DNA of 64,000 nt from Isoetes taiwanensis (GCA_021234155.1 JAJEKV010000572.1:80115-144114), one strand, 5' to 3'. Positions 1 through 11,174 are shown, counted from the first letter of the stretch. The notes: a model not told the origin generated them from the sequence alone. Numbers and translations: made by a program.

Positions 1-182
1 TATTTGGTGTTTGGATCATGCAGTTCTTCATGCCCCTGACCTTTAGGGGAGTTTTAGACAAGGGACCATTGGAGGCAATAAGTGCCCTATCAAAGGTCAT
101 AAGGTTGTTACCCATGTTGATTTAGTGGTCCCCCGTCTATTTTATTTGTGGCTAAGTTTTTTGTTTTGGACCTCATAGGTGG

Positions 183-611
183 ATGTGTAAAAAAACTATA
201 CCGAAAGACGAAATTGAAGAGATGAAAGTGAAAATGGCAGAGGCATGTTGCTTGTTGGAGAAGGAGTTTCCTACGAGCTTTCTTGACAGTCAAACCCATC
301 TTTTGGTACATCTTATTGAGGAAGTGGAGCTCGCGGGAACTGTACATGCCAGATGGATGTTTTTCTTGGAAAGGTTTATGAAGGTATTGAAGGATATGGT
401 GCGTCAAAGAGCACGTCCTGAAGGTAGTATGGCAGAGGGATGGCTTGCGAAAGAGTCACTTTTCTATATGAGAATATATTTCCGCCGTACATCCGGATGC
501 ACCCAAACATGGAGTGATGAAGGGGACGAGAAGATTGTGGGGGTAGTGGCAGAAGGCAATGGTATGCAGAAGTCATTTCCGCCTGATATGATCATTAAGG
601 TTAATCAATTT
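183..611 (+). pseudogene. CACTA (En/Spm) transposon fragment, DUF4218 region
   Basis: The frame reads as the DUF4218 region that lies C-terminal to the TNP2-type transposase of plant CACTA elements. Visible family features, in order, are an LLEKEFPTSF block, LLVHLIEEVELAGTVHARWM, a LERFMKVLKDMVRQRA stretch and PEGSMAEGWLAKE. These match the usual 'KIFPPSFFD / HL..EA.LGGPV..RWMYP.ER / LK..VRN.A.PEGSIAEGY' pattern known for the family. Upstream (1-182) I can read only scraps in several frames, so the transposase core is missing or lies outside the window. The frame stays open into the CpG-rich tract after about 611, but that part is not family-like. This is a remnant, not a working gene. The family call is secure; the exact limits are approximate. 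Confidence 0.82.
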
Positions 612-1025
612 CCCCTTTACGTCGCATGCGACGTATCCACGTGGCTTTTTTTTTTTGCTACGTGGCTTTTCTACACGCGGATTTTCGAATTTTCCATCGA
701 AACCGTTTCCGCGTGTCACGCCGCACGCGGCGATACATTAACTTTCACCTCAAGACTTGGCGTGGATTTTGGTGATGTTCCGTGTATATTCCACGTGTAT
801 ATTCCACGTGTATATTTCACGCGGTGTGGCGTGCCACGCGACGCGTCGCGTCGACGTCCGCGTCTGCCACGCCGTCTACGCTGACGCTCGCCGATTAACG
901 TCGCATGCGGCGCGACGCCGCATATCGGCGATAATACTAACAACGTCTGACGCGGCGATGCGTCTGGCGACGCCGTCGACGTCAGCAGACGCCGCTGCAG
1001 ACGTCGCTATTGGCGTCGCTAAATG
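612..1025. repeat. CpG-rich tract full of short palindromes
   Basis: This is a sharp compositional island in AT-rich surroundings. It is dense in CpG and in self-complementary words (GTCGAC, ACGCGT, CACGTG, GCATGC, CTGCAG). TTCCACGTGTATA occurs nearly three times in tandem around 777-815. GTCGCATGCGACGT near 622 and CGTCGCATGCGGCG near 900 form related palindromes. It directly follows the CACTA fragment, so it may be a subterminal repeat region of that element (CACTA elements carry short subterminal binding repeats), but I cannot see a CACTA terminus. The open frames here look like products of base composition. Confidence 0.6.
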
Positions 1026-2117
1026 GCCTTTTTCTTGTTGTGTATTAGAGCAAATGCTTTCGGTTGTCTTCAAGAAATACGTCCGCCAACAGAAAAAAGG
1101 ACCGAGGAAGCCCTGCTGAGTCCCTCCCTGGAGCCCGAAATCCCTCCCTGCCAAATCCCTGAAAAAAAAAATATGAATGAATGCAGTTTGCGCGCAAAGA
1201 CAGATTTTTGCCGTCTGGCATGAATTTGATACACATTATTTTTGAGTTTTCAATCTGCGCTCCATCATTGCAACAGCACTTCAAAATGGACAATCGTAAC
1301 AGACCCAGAAGCTTGTGTTGAGAATAGCCCACGTTTACTTCTAGCTCGATCAAATCTATTCCTTGGACCATTCACACAAAAACAACTCCAAAGGACTCCG
1401 GAATCGGATTTGGCAATGGTATCCATGCAAACATCATGTGAGACCTCTTTATCCTTTAAAATGCTGATCTACATACTGGCATGGCTGATTTTTGTTGCAT
1501 CTCTTCATAGCTGCAACTCCCACAAGGAAAAGAAGGCGCATATACATCCAAACATTATTTTTCTTTACTCAAACTTTTTTTTCCCCCTGATCAAAGCTCA
1601 TATTTTTCTCATATTTCAGTGGGCTTGGAAAATGCATGGAAAATAAAGCTAAAGGGTGGTTTCTACTTCAAAAAAATTATGGTATCACTGAATGGATGGT
1701 TTTAAGCGAGAGCTTCATCCAAAGATTTGAAGTGCCAATCACACAACAAGATTTTATTGAGAGTTGCAAATTTTGGTCTCGAAAGATGGTGAAAGTGTTC
1801 CACATTTTGTAGAATGATTTCGTGCATACATGCTCAAGTGCCAAAGGTACAAAGTAGAATGGCCTACCTTTCATTGGGTTTGTTACTTTGTGAGAGGGCC
1901 CAGTCATGCTACAGAGTTCACAAGAAGATGTTCAAGTATTTTCATTGAGGTATTTTCATTCTATGCAACAAGCCTTTGCATAAGCTCTTGAAATATATGA
2001 ATTGTTGATATCCTGGGATATGAAAATATTTCATATCAAAGCACTTCCCTAAGATAGAAAAAGGTATACACACTCAAATAATGAATATATCGCACAATAA
2101 TAAAGAGTTCCAGGGGG
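1026..2117. other. Intergenic, no recognisable gene
   Basis: AT-rich non-coding sequence. The short open frames (for example 1242-1646 +) show no family motif and no splice or promoter context that I can support. Confidence 0.5.
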
Positions 2118-2557
2118 ATAAATCACTAGCTTTGAGACCATAAACCATACCCCCAAAACAATTGAATAGCTTATTATTAAAAAGAAAGAAAGAAAAAAAC
2201 ATAGATTCAATAGATAAAATAAATATGTTAGTTTGCTATTACATTGGTTAAAGCATTCTTATTAGGATATCGAATTAATTTCGTAGAGGTTCGAGTCTCT
2301 GTATTTCAAATTCTAATATGTGTACAATCACAAGTGGTTCTAAGGGGATTTGATGTGGATGCATAAATCACCATTCCTGAGACCATAGACCATACCCCTA
2401 ACACAATTGAATGGGTTATTATAGAAAAAACAAAATATGGATTCGGTATAAAAAATAAGTGGGTTAGCTCGCTGATTGCATTGGTTAAAGCATTCTTATT
2501 AAGATATTGTATTATTTTGATAGGAGTTTAAGTCTCCGCATTTTATATTCTAAAATC
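2118..2557 (+). repeat. Tandem pair of tRNA-related (SINE-like) repeats, about 240 bp each
   Basis: Two diverged copies, at about 2118-2320 and 2363-2557, share a head (ATAAATCAC..GAGACCATA.ACCATACCCC), an AT/A-rich middle and a tRNA-like tail. In the tail, copy 1 reads GTTAG..TGGTTAAAGCATTC and then GGTTCGAGTC (2288-2297). Copy 2 reads TTAGCTCGC..TGGTTAAAGCATTC and then a decayed AGTTTAAGTCTCC. These resemble the RNA polymerase III A and B boxes of a tRNA with an insertion in the D-arm. A tRNA-derived SINE is the most economical reading. It is not a functional tRNA because no clean cloverleaf forms. Confidence 0.5.
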
Positions 2558-2985
2558 TTAGATGAACCCGTATAGAGATGAGTTTCCATATTTCATATTC
2601 CAAAACCTTAGGCAAATCTATATTTCATATTTCAAAAGCATAGGCACCCCCAGTCACAAATCACCATAATCGAAATGAGAGGCACCCAGAGGCCATAACA
2701 TATGATCTAGGTCATAGGATGGAGGGATCCAACGATCGAGGTTGTCTGGGGCGCACTTTGTCTAGAATATGTTAGGCGAACTCGTATAGAGATGAGTCCC
2801 GGCATTTCATATTTCAAAACCTTAGAGAATCTGTATCCCATATTTCGAAATCATATGCAACCCCAATCATAAATGACCATAATCAAAACAAGAGGCTCCC
2901 AGAAGTCCCAACATATGATCTGGGCTATAGGATGGACAGATCCGACGATTGAGACAACTATCCAAAAAAAGAGGAACATGGGGGA
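2558..2985. repeat. Direct duplication, 214-bp unit
   Basis: Two copies, at about 2558-2771 and 2772-2985, share GTATAGAGATGAG, CATATTTC.AAA and ACATATGATCT..G..ATAGGATGGA in the same order with scattered substitutions. The offset is about 214 bp. The pair follows directly on the SINE-like pair, so this locus has a history of local tandem duplication. No coding content is seen. Confidence 0.65.
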
Positions 2986-3151
2986 AAAACATTTGACCTG
3001 ATTTGGAACTGGGGCGATGGAGAAAAATGAGTTCAAAGTGGATCAAAAGTTCTGGCAGTGAACTATCATAGAAAAACATCAAGCAATTTGATCTAGATCA
3101 AGCACGACGGATAACAATCAATTTGACAGATCTTCATCAAAGAAAAACGGA

Positions 3152-3415
3152 TGTTTTTATTGTGGAGGACCACATCTTGAAGTAGATTACCCAAAATTAA
3201 GTGCAAGAAGAGACCAAAATGACCGAGGCAATCGAGGAGAACGAACGGATCTAGGCAGAATAGAATTTAGACCAAATCCTCGCCCTAGCGGACCTCCGCC
3301 CCAAGTGTGTCATTTGGAGGAGCTTCCACGCGAGCCAGGCACCAAGACGAATAAACAAGTAAGTTTGCTGACGAAATGCAAAAGAAAAAGGCGAAGTTGC
3401 AAATTGCCTACTTAA
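3152..3415 (+). pseudogene. Retrotransposon gag remnant with degenerate CCHC zinc knuckle
   Basis: The frame opens with CFYCGGPHLEVDYPK and runs 87 codons through a basic, Pro/Arg-rich tail to a TAA at 3413-3415. The spacing C-x2-C-x4-H-x4 is that of the nucleocapsid zinc knuckle of LTR-retrotransposon Gag proteins, but the final zinc ligand is Tyr instead of Cys. No capsid, protease or polymerase follows, so this is an isolated fragment. The Cys-to-Tyr change would remove the last ligand and fits neutral decay. A cellular CCHC protein fragment is possible but less likely given the transposon-rich context. Confidence 0.6.
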
Positions 3416-4164
3416 AGTAGTTTTAGTTAAGTTGTTAAGTGAGCAACTCCGTGAAGGAGGTTAGGATTAATTCTGTAAGTTTTAAAGACAACAACTATGT
3501 GTGCAGCATAATTGTCATTGTTCATTATTGAAATATCATATCATATCATAATATATATACAATAACTTAAGCACCCCCCTTGTCCATAGAGATTTTGATC
3601 TTGACCGTCGATCGTGAAATCGGCGGTTCTCATAGAGCCACCTCGACATTCCCCAAGCACCCCCTTATATATAAGCCACTGAGGTGTCGCCGTCTCAATT
3701 GTCCAAATTCGAGATCAACGGCTTAGATCAAAAGCCCCCTTATTTAGAGGTTTTAATCTAGGCCGTCGAATGTGCGAAATAAATGGCCCAGATGTTGCCA
3801 CGTGTATTGAATGCATTCAATGCCACATGATGAGGTGGCAGCAATATTTGGTGTAGCAAATCTTAACCGTTGGATCAAAAAGTGAGCATAAATCCTAGCC
3901 ATTAACTTTTTAATATTAAATTTTTTTTTAAAAGGAGGTGAGGTGGCACTCTCATTAATAAAAAACTAGTGAGGTGGCAAAGTATTTACGAGTGGACATT
4001 CTAGGAAGCTTCCTTTTGCTTAATCAGCTTCAAAGGCATGTAGCTTGCAGTAGAGGGGTCAGATGAAGGTGGGGCCCACACTGTTGGATTGCTTTCGTCG
4101 AGAGCTTTTCAACGAGTGGTGCTTTGGCACTATTTTCTCGCAGTTGGAGCCAACATGATCGAAT
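3416..4164. other. Intergenic, no gene seen
   Basis: AT-rich sequence with recurring short phrases: 'gaggtggca' in several places, and two versions of a 'cacccccttrt..gattt.tgatc.rgccgtcgaw' phrase near 3573 and 3735. A CACGTG G-box word occurs near 3800. I see no open frame with family similarity. Confidence 0.45.
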
Positions 4165-4968
4165 ACTAAGAATCTTCTGGGAATCTTTAAAAGAATCTTT
4201 GGAAATCTAGGAGAATCTCTCTGAAATTTTTGAGAATCTAGGGGAATCTTGATGGAATTTTGGAGAATCTAAGAGAATCTTCATAGAATCTTGGGGAATC
4301 TAGGAGAATCTTCATAGAATCTTGGGGAGCCTAGAGGAATCATGGGATAATCATTGGGAATCTAAGGGAGTCTTAGGAGAATTTATGGAAATTGTTATAA
4401 AATCTTTAAGAATCTATGAGAATTTAGATCAAATCTTGGAGAATTTAAGGGAATTCTAATAAAATCTAAGGGAATCTCCATATAATCTTAAGAATCTAGG
4501 GGAATCTTTGTAGAATCTTAGAGAATCTAAGGGGAAATCTAAGGGTATCTATAGGAATCTTGGTGCAATCTTGGAAAATGTAGGGGAATCTTCATAGGAT
4601 CTTAAATAATCTATAAGAATCTCAAGAGAATCTTAGGGATTCTATCGAGAATCTTTGGGAATCTAGGAAAATCTGTAGGAATCTTCATAAAAACTTTAAG
4701 AATCTATGCTAATCTAGAAGAAATCTTGGGGTCTCTAGGGGAATCTTAATAAAATCTAAGGGAATCTAAGGGAATTTAAGAGAACCTTTAAGAATCTAGG
4801 CAAGTGTATGAAAATCTTTCTAGAATCTTTGAGAATCTAGAAGAATCTTGATGGAATCTTAAAGAATCTAAGAGAATCTTGATAGAATCTTGGGGAATCT
4901 AGTAGAATCGTCATAGAATCTCTAAGAATCTATGGCAATTTAGATGGAATCTTGGAGAATCTAAGGGA
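4165..4968. repeat. Degenerate short tandem repeat of AATCT words (about 800 bp)
   Basis: Nearly the whole stretch is built from the words GAATCT, GGGAATCTT, AGAATCTAG and CATAGAATCTT at intervals of roughly 10-15 bp. Many occurrences of 'AATCT' are on the plus strand and essentially no complementary phase is present. Unit boundaries drift, so this is an ancient, diverged minisatellite or protosatellite rather than a perfect array. It has strong strand asymmetry (purine-rich GGGAAT.. against TCTT). It contains no gene. Confidence 0.85.
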
Positions 4969-5657
4969 ACAATGACATGCATTAACATAACTAGTTGTTT
5001 GATCTAGCTTGGTAACTAAATTTGTTTAAATGGCCTCTTTAACTTAACCTTATGAATAGTGCAGTAGTTCATTTACTGATTATTGTAGCTCGGCACTATT
5101 TGGTCTCACTTTGTGTAAAGAGGTTGTCTAATTCTATTTGGTCTTAGTAAGATAAGTCTGGAATGATGGTTTAGGACAAATAACGTACTCACCACCCTAA
5201 CATTGCTTTGTTGTGTGACCGTTGGGTTCTGCCTAAAATCATTCATGGTACAACCACTCATAATGCAACTACTCATAGTACAAAAACTTGTATATATATA
5301 TAAAGAAACTTTTTAGTCTAAAGGGCTGGACTTGATTATTTTTCTAGTTGCGGATTCAACTAGGGTTGCAACCATGGACTTGGTTGTGTCAAAATTACCA
5401 TATAATTTCTTGATCGAGGATGATCAATCACGGGAAGGGGAGGAATTGATATGGTGGTGCTCCGGGGACTGGTGGTCGGAGTAAGAGAAAGAGAAAGAAA
5501 GACGGAAATGTTCAAGTAATCCCTTTGGTTAATTATTTATATGGTTAAGGACCATTAGATTAAAGGATGCACCTAATAAAAAGTTAAGCCATTAAGAAAG
5601 GAAAAAACCTTTCTATAAACGTATGGGATATTTCAACAAAAAAGGGGCCTAATATAT
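4969..5657. other. Intergenic, no gene seen
   Basis: AT-rich sequence between the AATCT array and the 3' end of the minus-strand LINE. A short (TA)n lies near 5291-5300. No coding signal is seen. Confidence 0.45.
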
Positions 5658-5808
5658 TAGAATAGAATAGAATAGAATTATTGTCCCTTGTGCCCTAAGG
5701 CCCTTGGACTGATGTAGCATGGGCGAGCTCCCTAAAGGGCGCTACAAGCACATCACGATGTTATATTGTCGTTATCAACCAGCTTTTAGCTGAGCGTTTT
5801 GTGGGCGT

Positions 5809-8255
5809 CTATGTCCCGTCTCTTGGGCGATTCATATTATGAGCCCTATTTCTTTGTGTGCCTCTCGATGCTTGGTCGTCATCTCCTGGATTGCATCTGC
5901 CAGATCTTTCATTGTGTCTGCCCTCATCATCAGGGTGTGTACTGGCTGTCCCCATCTTATGTCCCTGTACTTGTTTCTGACGTCTCCGTACATTGGGCAC
6001 TCGTTGAGCAGGTGGTTCTCATCCTCTACTCTTCCAGTGTCACAGATTTTACATATCCGATTGTCCTTTTCTATTTTCCTCCATCTGTCCTTTCAAATCT
6101 TAGATCGTGGCTCTCCATCCTAAATCCCGCCAGGACGTCTCTCCTGCCCTTCCCTAGTAGATTGTCTCGGTACATCTGTTGCCCTATCTGTTGTTCTGGA
6201 TTGAAGACTATCATGAGCCAAAGTGTCTTGGGTCCGGTGTGTTTTTGCAACCATGCTCGTGTAGCCTTATCTGCCCAGTCTTCATTCCATTTTCCCTCGT
6301 TTACTATATCACTTAGATTCATCCCCATTTCTCTGGTCCACGTCCCTACATCCTTGAACCATCCACTGCTCATGATGATGTGTGATTTTGCTTACTCGTT
6401 GATTGCAATACTTGACAGCTTCCCTGGATGTCCCCCTGCATTGTCTTTTATTAGGTATCTAATGGTCCTTTCCCATGCTCTCACCTCCATTCGTTTCTGA
6501 CCTGTCTCGTATATCATGACTGTTAGAGGTGTGTTTGCCCGCACCCTAAATTCCTGTTTATGCCACTGTCTGAGGATCCCTTCTTGTTTGTCCCATTTCT
6601 TATCTGTTAGACCCGGTCCCCATGCCTCAAACCCATATAATTGCGTCGTCACGACCACTGCACTGAACAAGTAACACTTATTCTGCTCTTATTACAAAAA
6701 AATTTCATACTAAAGTAGCTCCCAATGGCTGATTGAAACCTTGCATCCGTGCCTTCAGCCCATTTGCCCGTGCTGTGCGCGTCATATCCCAGATATCTGT
6801 ATTCTGTTGATTCCTCTAATTCTGTCCCCATATAACTGAAAGGCCTGTGTTTGTTCCTGTGACCGAAAATGACTATTTTGGTTTTCGCAAGATTTGCCGT
6901 TAACCTTGTTCTTTCGCAGAAAACCTCTAGTAGCTTTAGCAATCTGTGCATCCCTTTATTCTTTGTGGCCATCATGTTTAGGTCATCAACATATATCGTA
7001 ATGGGTACTTTGATGTCTTCTAGTGTAGGGCCATCCGTGTCTCCTTGTTGTTCTGCTATGAAGCCTTGTAATGCATCTATATATATTCCGAATAAAGTTG
7101 GGGATAGAGGGCACTCCTGTTTGTGTATCGCAATTTATCGCCTGTCCTCCTGTTCCATTTTTGCATATACCCTGTGGTATAGTCTTGCAATTGCTCCCAA
7201 CATGTCGCCTGGTGCCTGCATCTCTATCAATCTCTGTAAGAGCTTTTCTCTCGGGACTGTGTCAAATGCTTTTCTAAAATCCACAAAGCAGCATACTACT
7301 TTCCTTCCCTGAGATCTGTTATGCTCTATTAGTATCCAAAGGGTTACTAGATGATCTGTGGTTGAGTGTTCCGGTCTGAAACCTGCCTGTTCTTGTGCCC
7401 TCAGGTTTCCTGTTTCTGCCCATTGTTTTAATTTATTGTCCAGAGCTTTTCCGAACCATTTCGGGAAGATAGAGCTCACCATTATTGTCCTATAGTTCCC
7501 AGGTTCCTTCCTGCTTCCCCTTTTATGCAGAGGTATGATCCTGTTGTACGCCCATATGTCCAGGAGCCCTGTATGGATTATGCCGTTAAAAATGTCGGTA
7601 AGCTGTTTCCCAATTACTGTATCCGCACATTTTAGTAGCTCCACGGTCAGTCCATAGAGGTCTGGGGCTTTGTTATTAGCCATCCTGTTTAGTGCTATCA
7701 TTACTGCCTGCAGGCTGAAGCACGGTTTATCCATCTCCTGTAGAGCGGGTATTGGCATTGGGGATGCCCCCGTCTTATATAGTTTCTCAAGGTGTTTCTC
7801 CCACCCGGTTGCGCCGATGCTGTCCTGTGCATTTTTGGCTATCCTATTCCCTTCTCCTTTCCCTTTAAATCCCTTCCAGAAATTCCGGGGTTGTCTTTTC
7901 AGCATTTTAGCCAAACCCCATTGGTGTTGTACCAGATTTTTGTTTCGCTTTGACTTCAGCATTCTTAGGTATGTTGCTCTTTCTGTCTGATATGTCTCTC
8001 TGCCTACAAGTGCTTTGACTTTTCTTTTTTGTGCCCTGCATTCCTCGTCATACCATACAGATGCCCTGAAAGCATTGCTCCTCCTGGGCCTCTTTCGTTT
8101 TCCGAAGACCTCTGTTGCTACTTTCACCATTATATCATTTAGCACGTTTCCATTCTCGTCTACCCCATGCTTTTCCCATTCCTATTTTCTCATTTTTGTC
8201 CTGATAGTTCGTACGAATGTATCCGCATACTTATCCTGGAAGTGTATTGAAATGC
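5809..8255 (-). pseudogene. LINE ORF2, reverse transcriptase and C-terminal zinc knuckle part
   Basis: The main open part (8145-7135) contains the RT fingers and palm: NKAPDLYGLTVELLK, a P-HKRGS-KEPGNYR-I block, QEQAGFRPEHSTTDHL and FVDFRKAFDTVPREKL. A frame change just below 7135 leads to CPLSPTLFGIYIDAL and then the catalytic YVDDL at 6993-6979. Thumb-like sequence continues in pieces to about 6071 with a further break. The C-terminal frame reads CKICDTGRVEDENHLLNECP, a C-x2-C-x10-H-x4-C knuckle typical of LINE ORF2 ends, and stops at 5809. The enzyme would reverse-transcribe element RNA at a nicked target. The frame breaks at about 7110-7135, 6650-6670 and 6380 show it is dead, or contains assembly indels. 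Confidence 0.85.
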
Positions 8256-9285
8256 TTCTCAATTGTGTCCAATTTTGGCTGCATCGTATGAGGCCTGCGA
8301 TTCTTCCATGAACAAATAGAACACCGTGCTAAAACTATTAGTCTATTGCCTGCCTCTTCCTCATATCTCTCTATGCAAGGGTATATTTCTGCCCAAGTCG
8401 GCTGAAATTCCCTTTCACTAGCAGCCCATCCTTTCCTCCCTCGCTTCCTCTTACGTTCTTCTTCCATCTCAATGTCTTGTGGTTCGGACTGAGATTGCAG
8501 CATTGCCACTTTAGGCCTCTTATTCATGATAACTCTCTGCAAAGAAAGACTATTTCTTAATCAATAGAGTGGCTATCATGACTGTCGTGCAAATGATTGT
8601 AGTGTAAGGCACTAAAGTTTATGCTTCTAATAATAAAACATAGGTGATATATTGTAAGTATTCACAATTACATATTCCAGCAGGTATACACTATCACACA
8701 TTATCATTCACAAGAGATTTTAGCAGAGATTTTAAAACCCATAAATTTTAAAAATATGCATCAAATAGTACAGTTTCTTGCAAATAGAAATCTGCTTATA
8801 AGTACCTTCTTAACTTGGCTGCAATCAAGCTTGGCAAACACCGAATCTCTGATTTCTCAAAGCTTAAGATGTTGAATCGATGACCTTTGAAGAACTAGAT
8901 TTGCATTCGTCCATACTTAGTACCGGCATTTTTTTAAATCATATACAAGGTTAAAAAGCACATAAAAATGCTTTGAATTTGTGGTTAAAACCTCAAAAAG
9001 GCATGCAATATTGCTTCCACAAAAAATTTCCAGAACTAAAACTCCAAAACTAACGACCATAAGAGCGGTAATGGCGAATCCAGACCCTTAGAACCTCAAA
9101 GCCGTCGAAAAGTTGGCTAAACTCCCTTAAATACGTTTCCTGAGGATAGGCGAATTCGATGGTGGTGGCGGGAGGATCCACCGAGATCTTGGCTAATAAT
9201 TTTTTATTTTTTTTTTAAGCCTACCTAACATTCGTGCAACTTTTTTTTTAAATTTGGAATATTCGCCTGCGAATATTCGCCCTTA
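8240..9285 (-). pseudogene. Inserted segment carrying a BED-like zinc finger exon (transposon N-terminus)
   Basis: This segment separates the LINE endonuclease frame (ending near 9283) from the RT frame (resuming near 8255), so it is an insertion into the LINE. Its only readable part is 8542-8240 on the minus strand. It begins MQRVIMNKRPKVAML and has a basic KRKRGRKGW stretch. It then shows W-x2-IYPCIERY, CSICSWKNRRPH and LDTIEKHF, which fits the C-x2-C...H BED-type DNA-binding fold found at the N-terminus of hAT-like transposases. The frame ends at the LINE junction. The far end carries GGGCGAATATTCGC (near 9283-9270), a palindrome that might be an element terminus. No clear target-site duplication is seen. 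Assignment to hAT is inference. Confidence 0.5.
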
Positions 9286-10110
9286 GAGACATTCTTTCTG
9301 TGTGTCATCACCCTGTCTCTGCTCACCTCCCTTGAATGTTAACTGAATGGGTCTGTGACTTTCCCTCTTCCCAATCGGCCATTCTAGTAGCGTGAAGTCT
9401 GAGATGTTTTCCACTGCTTGGTCATTCATTATCACATAGTCTACTATACTTCTCCCGTGTACATTCTGGCTTGTGAATTTTTCGGATCCTTCCCATTTTT
9501 GTATCCCTTTAGCTATAATGACCTTGTCGACGTGCATACCTCAAACAACAATTCACCTTTAGCATTGATCTCTGTCTTGTCTTACAGGCTTTTTTCCAAA
9601 CCTGTGGTCTTGCCATATATGTCCATTGTCCACTTTCTTCATCTATGCTCGTGATTTGTGCTTGCTCCTAGCCTGTCCTGGCATTTAGATACCCTATTAG
9701 AATCATTGGTCCCTGTTCTTTCCACTTCATCATATTCTCCCCCAAGTCTAGCAATTCTAGTTTGTCACTGGTGGGCGGGTAATACGCTATAATCAAAACT
9801 AAATCTTTTTTGTTTTGCAATTGGATACTTAGTATCATGTATCTTTTATTGATATCCGAATGTAAAATACATGCACTGTACATAGCAGGCTAGGTTTGCG
9901 CTTCCTCTTCCTATCTTAAAATCCTTATCTTTCCAGCATGTGAATAGCTGGTAACCCTCTTCCTCTGGTAGCCGCTTAATGTTTTGTTCCCATGTCTCCA
10001 CCAGACATATTATGTCGCGGCCGTGAGCTCCTTCAAGCCTCTCTCTGTCATCCCAGGGGTACCCGGTGCAGTTCTAGTACCATATTGTCAGCATCTCTTC
10101 CCTCGAGGCT
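9283..10110 (-). pseudogene. LINE ORF2, apurinic-like endonuclease domain (decayed)
   Basis: Endonuclease/exonuclease/phosphatase-fold blocks occur in the right order on the minus strand: an N-terminal NCTG-type motif; HGRDIICLVETWE (catalytic Glu); LVLIIAYYPPTSDKLELLDL; ILIGYLNARTG; and RSIVDYVIMN followed by ESHRPI. Two catalytic sites are spoiled. The family GDLNAR is GYLNAR (Asp to Tyr), and the family SDHRP motif lacks its Asp. Several frame changes occur between the blocks. The domain would nick target DNA for priming, but this copy cannot be active. It begins about 60 bp after the ORF1 frames end, as expected for a two-ORF LINE. Confidence 0.75.
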
Positions 10111-11174
10111 GCTCCTTCGGGGTTTCTGTGTGTTCTGCCCCGCTACCTATCCTTCTCGGTTGCCCTCTAGTTTTGGTGATCGAGGTTCGGCCCATGATTC
10201 TGGCTTGTGGCATTCGGTCTTCCTGGCCCTGTTTCCGTCTCTTTCTGCTATCCCGTGCTGTATCGCTTCTTGGGTCATCTCTGTCGGTGCTCCCCCCAGT
10301 GCCCTTCTTTCTTGCCCTTGTGCTATAACCGCCAAAGGGTTGATATTCTCCTTTTCCTTCTCCAGTCCTATTGACTTTATGGCCTCCGGTCTCTCCATAT
10401 TTTGTTCTCGTCCTAGGAGTGTCTGCTCTCTGATCCTCTTGTGCAAGTACACTTTGCCGTTCCTGACTCCCGCATGTATCCCTGTCTGGTTCAATTCCCT
10501 GGCTCTGGCCAGTTCTCTGCGTAGCCCCTGACGCTGCATGATTGTCAGTGCTTCCTGTACTTTGATCCCGTTCCTTAATCTGGATCCCATGCACAGTATC
10601 CTCTCCTTGGCTGCCATAATATCGAGTGTCTTGGGGTTTATGTGCCTCGACCCACCCCTCCATTGGCCTGACCGCACTGCTATGACGATGATGCTCCGGT
10701 GTTCGTTGAAAACTGTTTCTATTATTTTTGCAGCAACTTGATAGGTGTCTTCATTAGGTTTGTCTGCTACCCCTATCAGCCTAACGTCACGTTTAATTTT
10801 ATTCTGCTCCTCAAATTCCATGATATGTGGCTTTATTCTTTCAAATGAATCCCATGCATCTAACTCAACATTTGCTTTTTCTAACTCAACCAACCTCTGC
10901 ATGATCCTTGCCTTCTCTTCTTCAATCTCGTTCATCCTTCGCTGCATCTTCTCGCTCGTCCTCTCGACCCCTCCTATCCTTATATCCATGCTGGAGATGG
11001 CTATTTTGTTGCGATGGCCGTCTCCGCCAATGTGTTGATTGCATCCATGCTCGGGATTCTAGATTCCAGCTGTTTGTTCATTTGGGCCAGAAAGTCTTTG
11101 AGATCCTACTGGCTTACTGGTGCTCTTGCCATATCTGCTTTCCTTTGTTGGCTGAGACCGGTATTCTCCGCCAT
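10088..11174 (-). pseudogene. LINE ORF1, coiled-coil and RRM-like RNA-binding protein
   Basis: ORF1 probably starts at the ATG at 11174 (MAENTGLSQQRKAD...). An in-frame TAG near 11105 and a frame change near 11010 precede the longest open part (10989-10147). That part has a heptad-rich coiled coil (ERTSEKMQRRMNEIEEEKAR), then RLIGVADKPNEDTYQVAAKII, LDIMAAKERI and a C-terminal region with LRRELARARELNQTGIHAGV. This order (coiled coil, RRM, C-terminal domain) is that of L1-type ORF1p, which trimerises and coats element RNA. The last 60 codons are low-complexity and readable in two frames, so the true end lies between 10147 and 10088. Confidence 0.7.

Noticed and set aside
757-1119. ORF in the CpG-rich tract
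   Set aside because: Openness on both strands follows from GC-rich palindromic words; no conserved domain.
2226-2305. Possible tRNA gene with B-box GGTTCGAGTC
   Set aside because: No clean cloverleaf or acceptor stem, and a diverged second copy exists; better read as a SINE-like repeat.
5799-7312. Plus-strand ORFs of 94-233 aa opposite the LINE
   Set aside because: They are antisense to clear RT and zinc-knuckle motifs and show no motif of their own.
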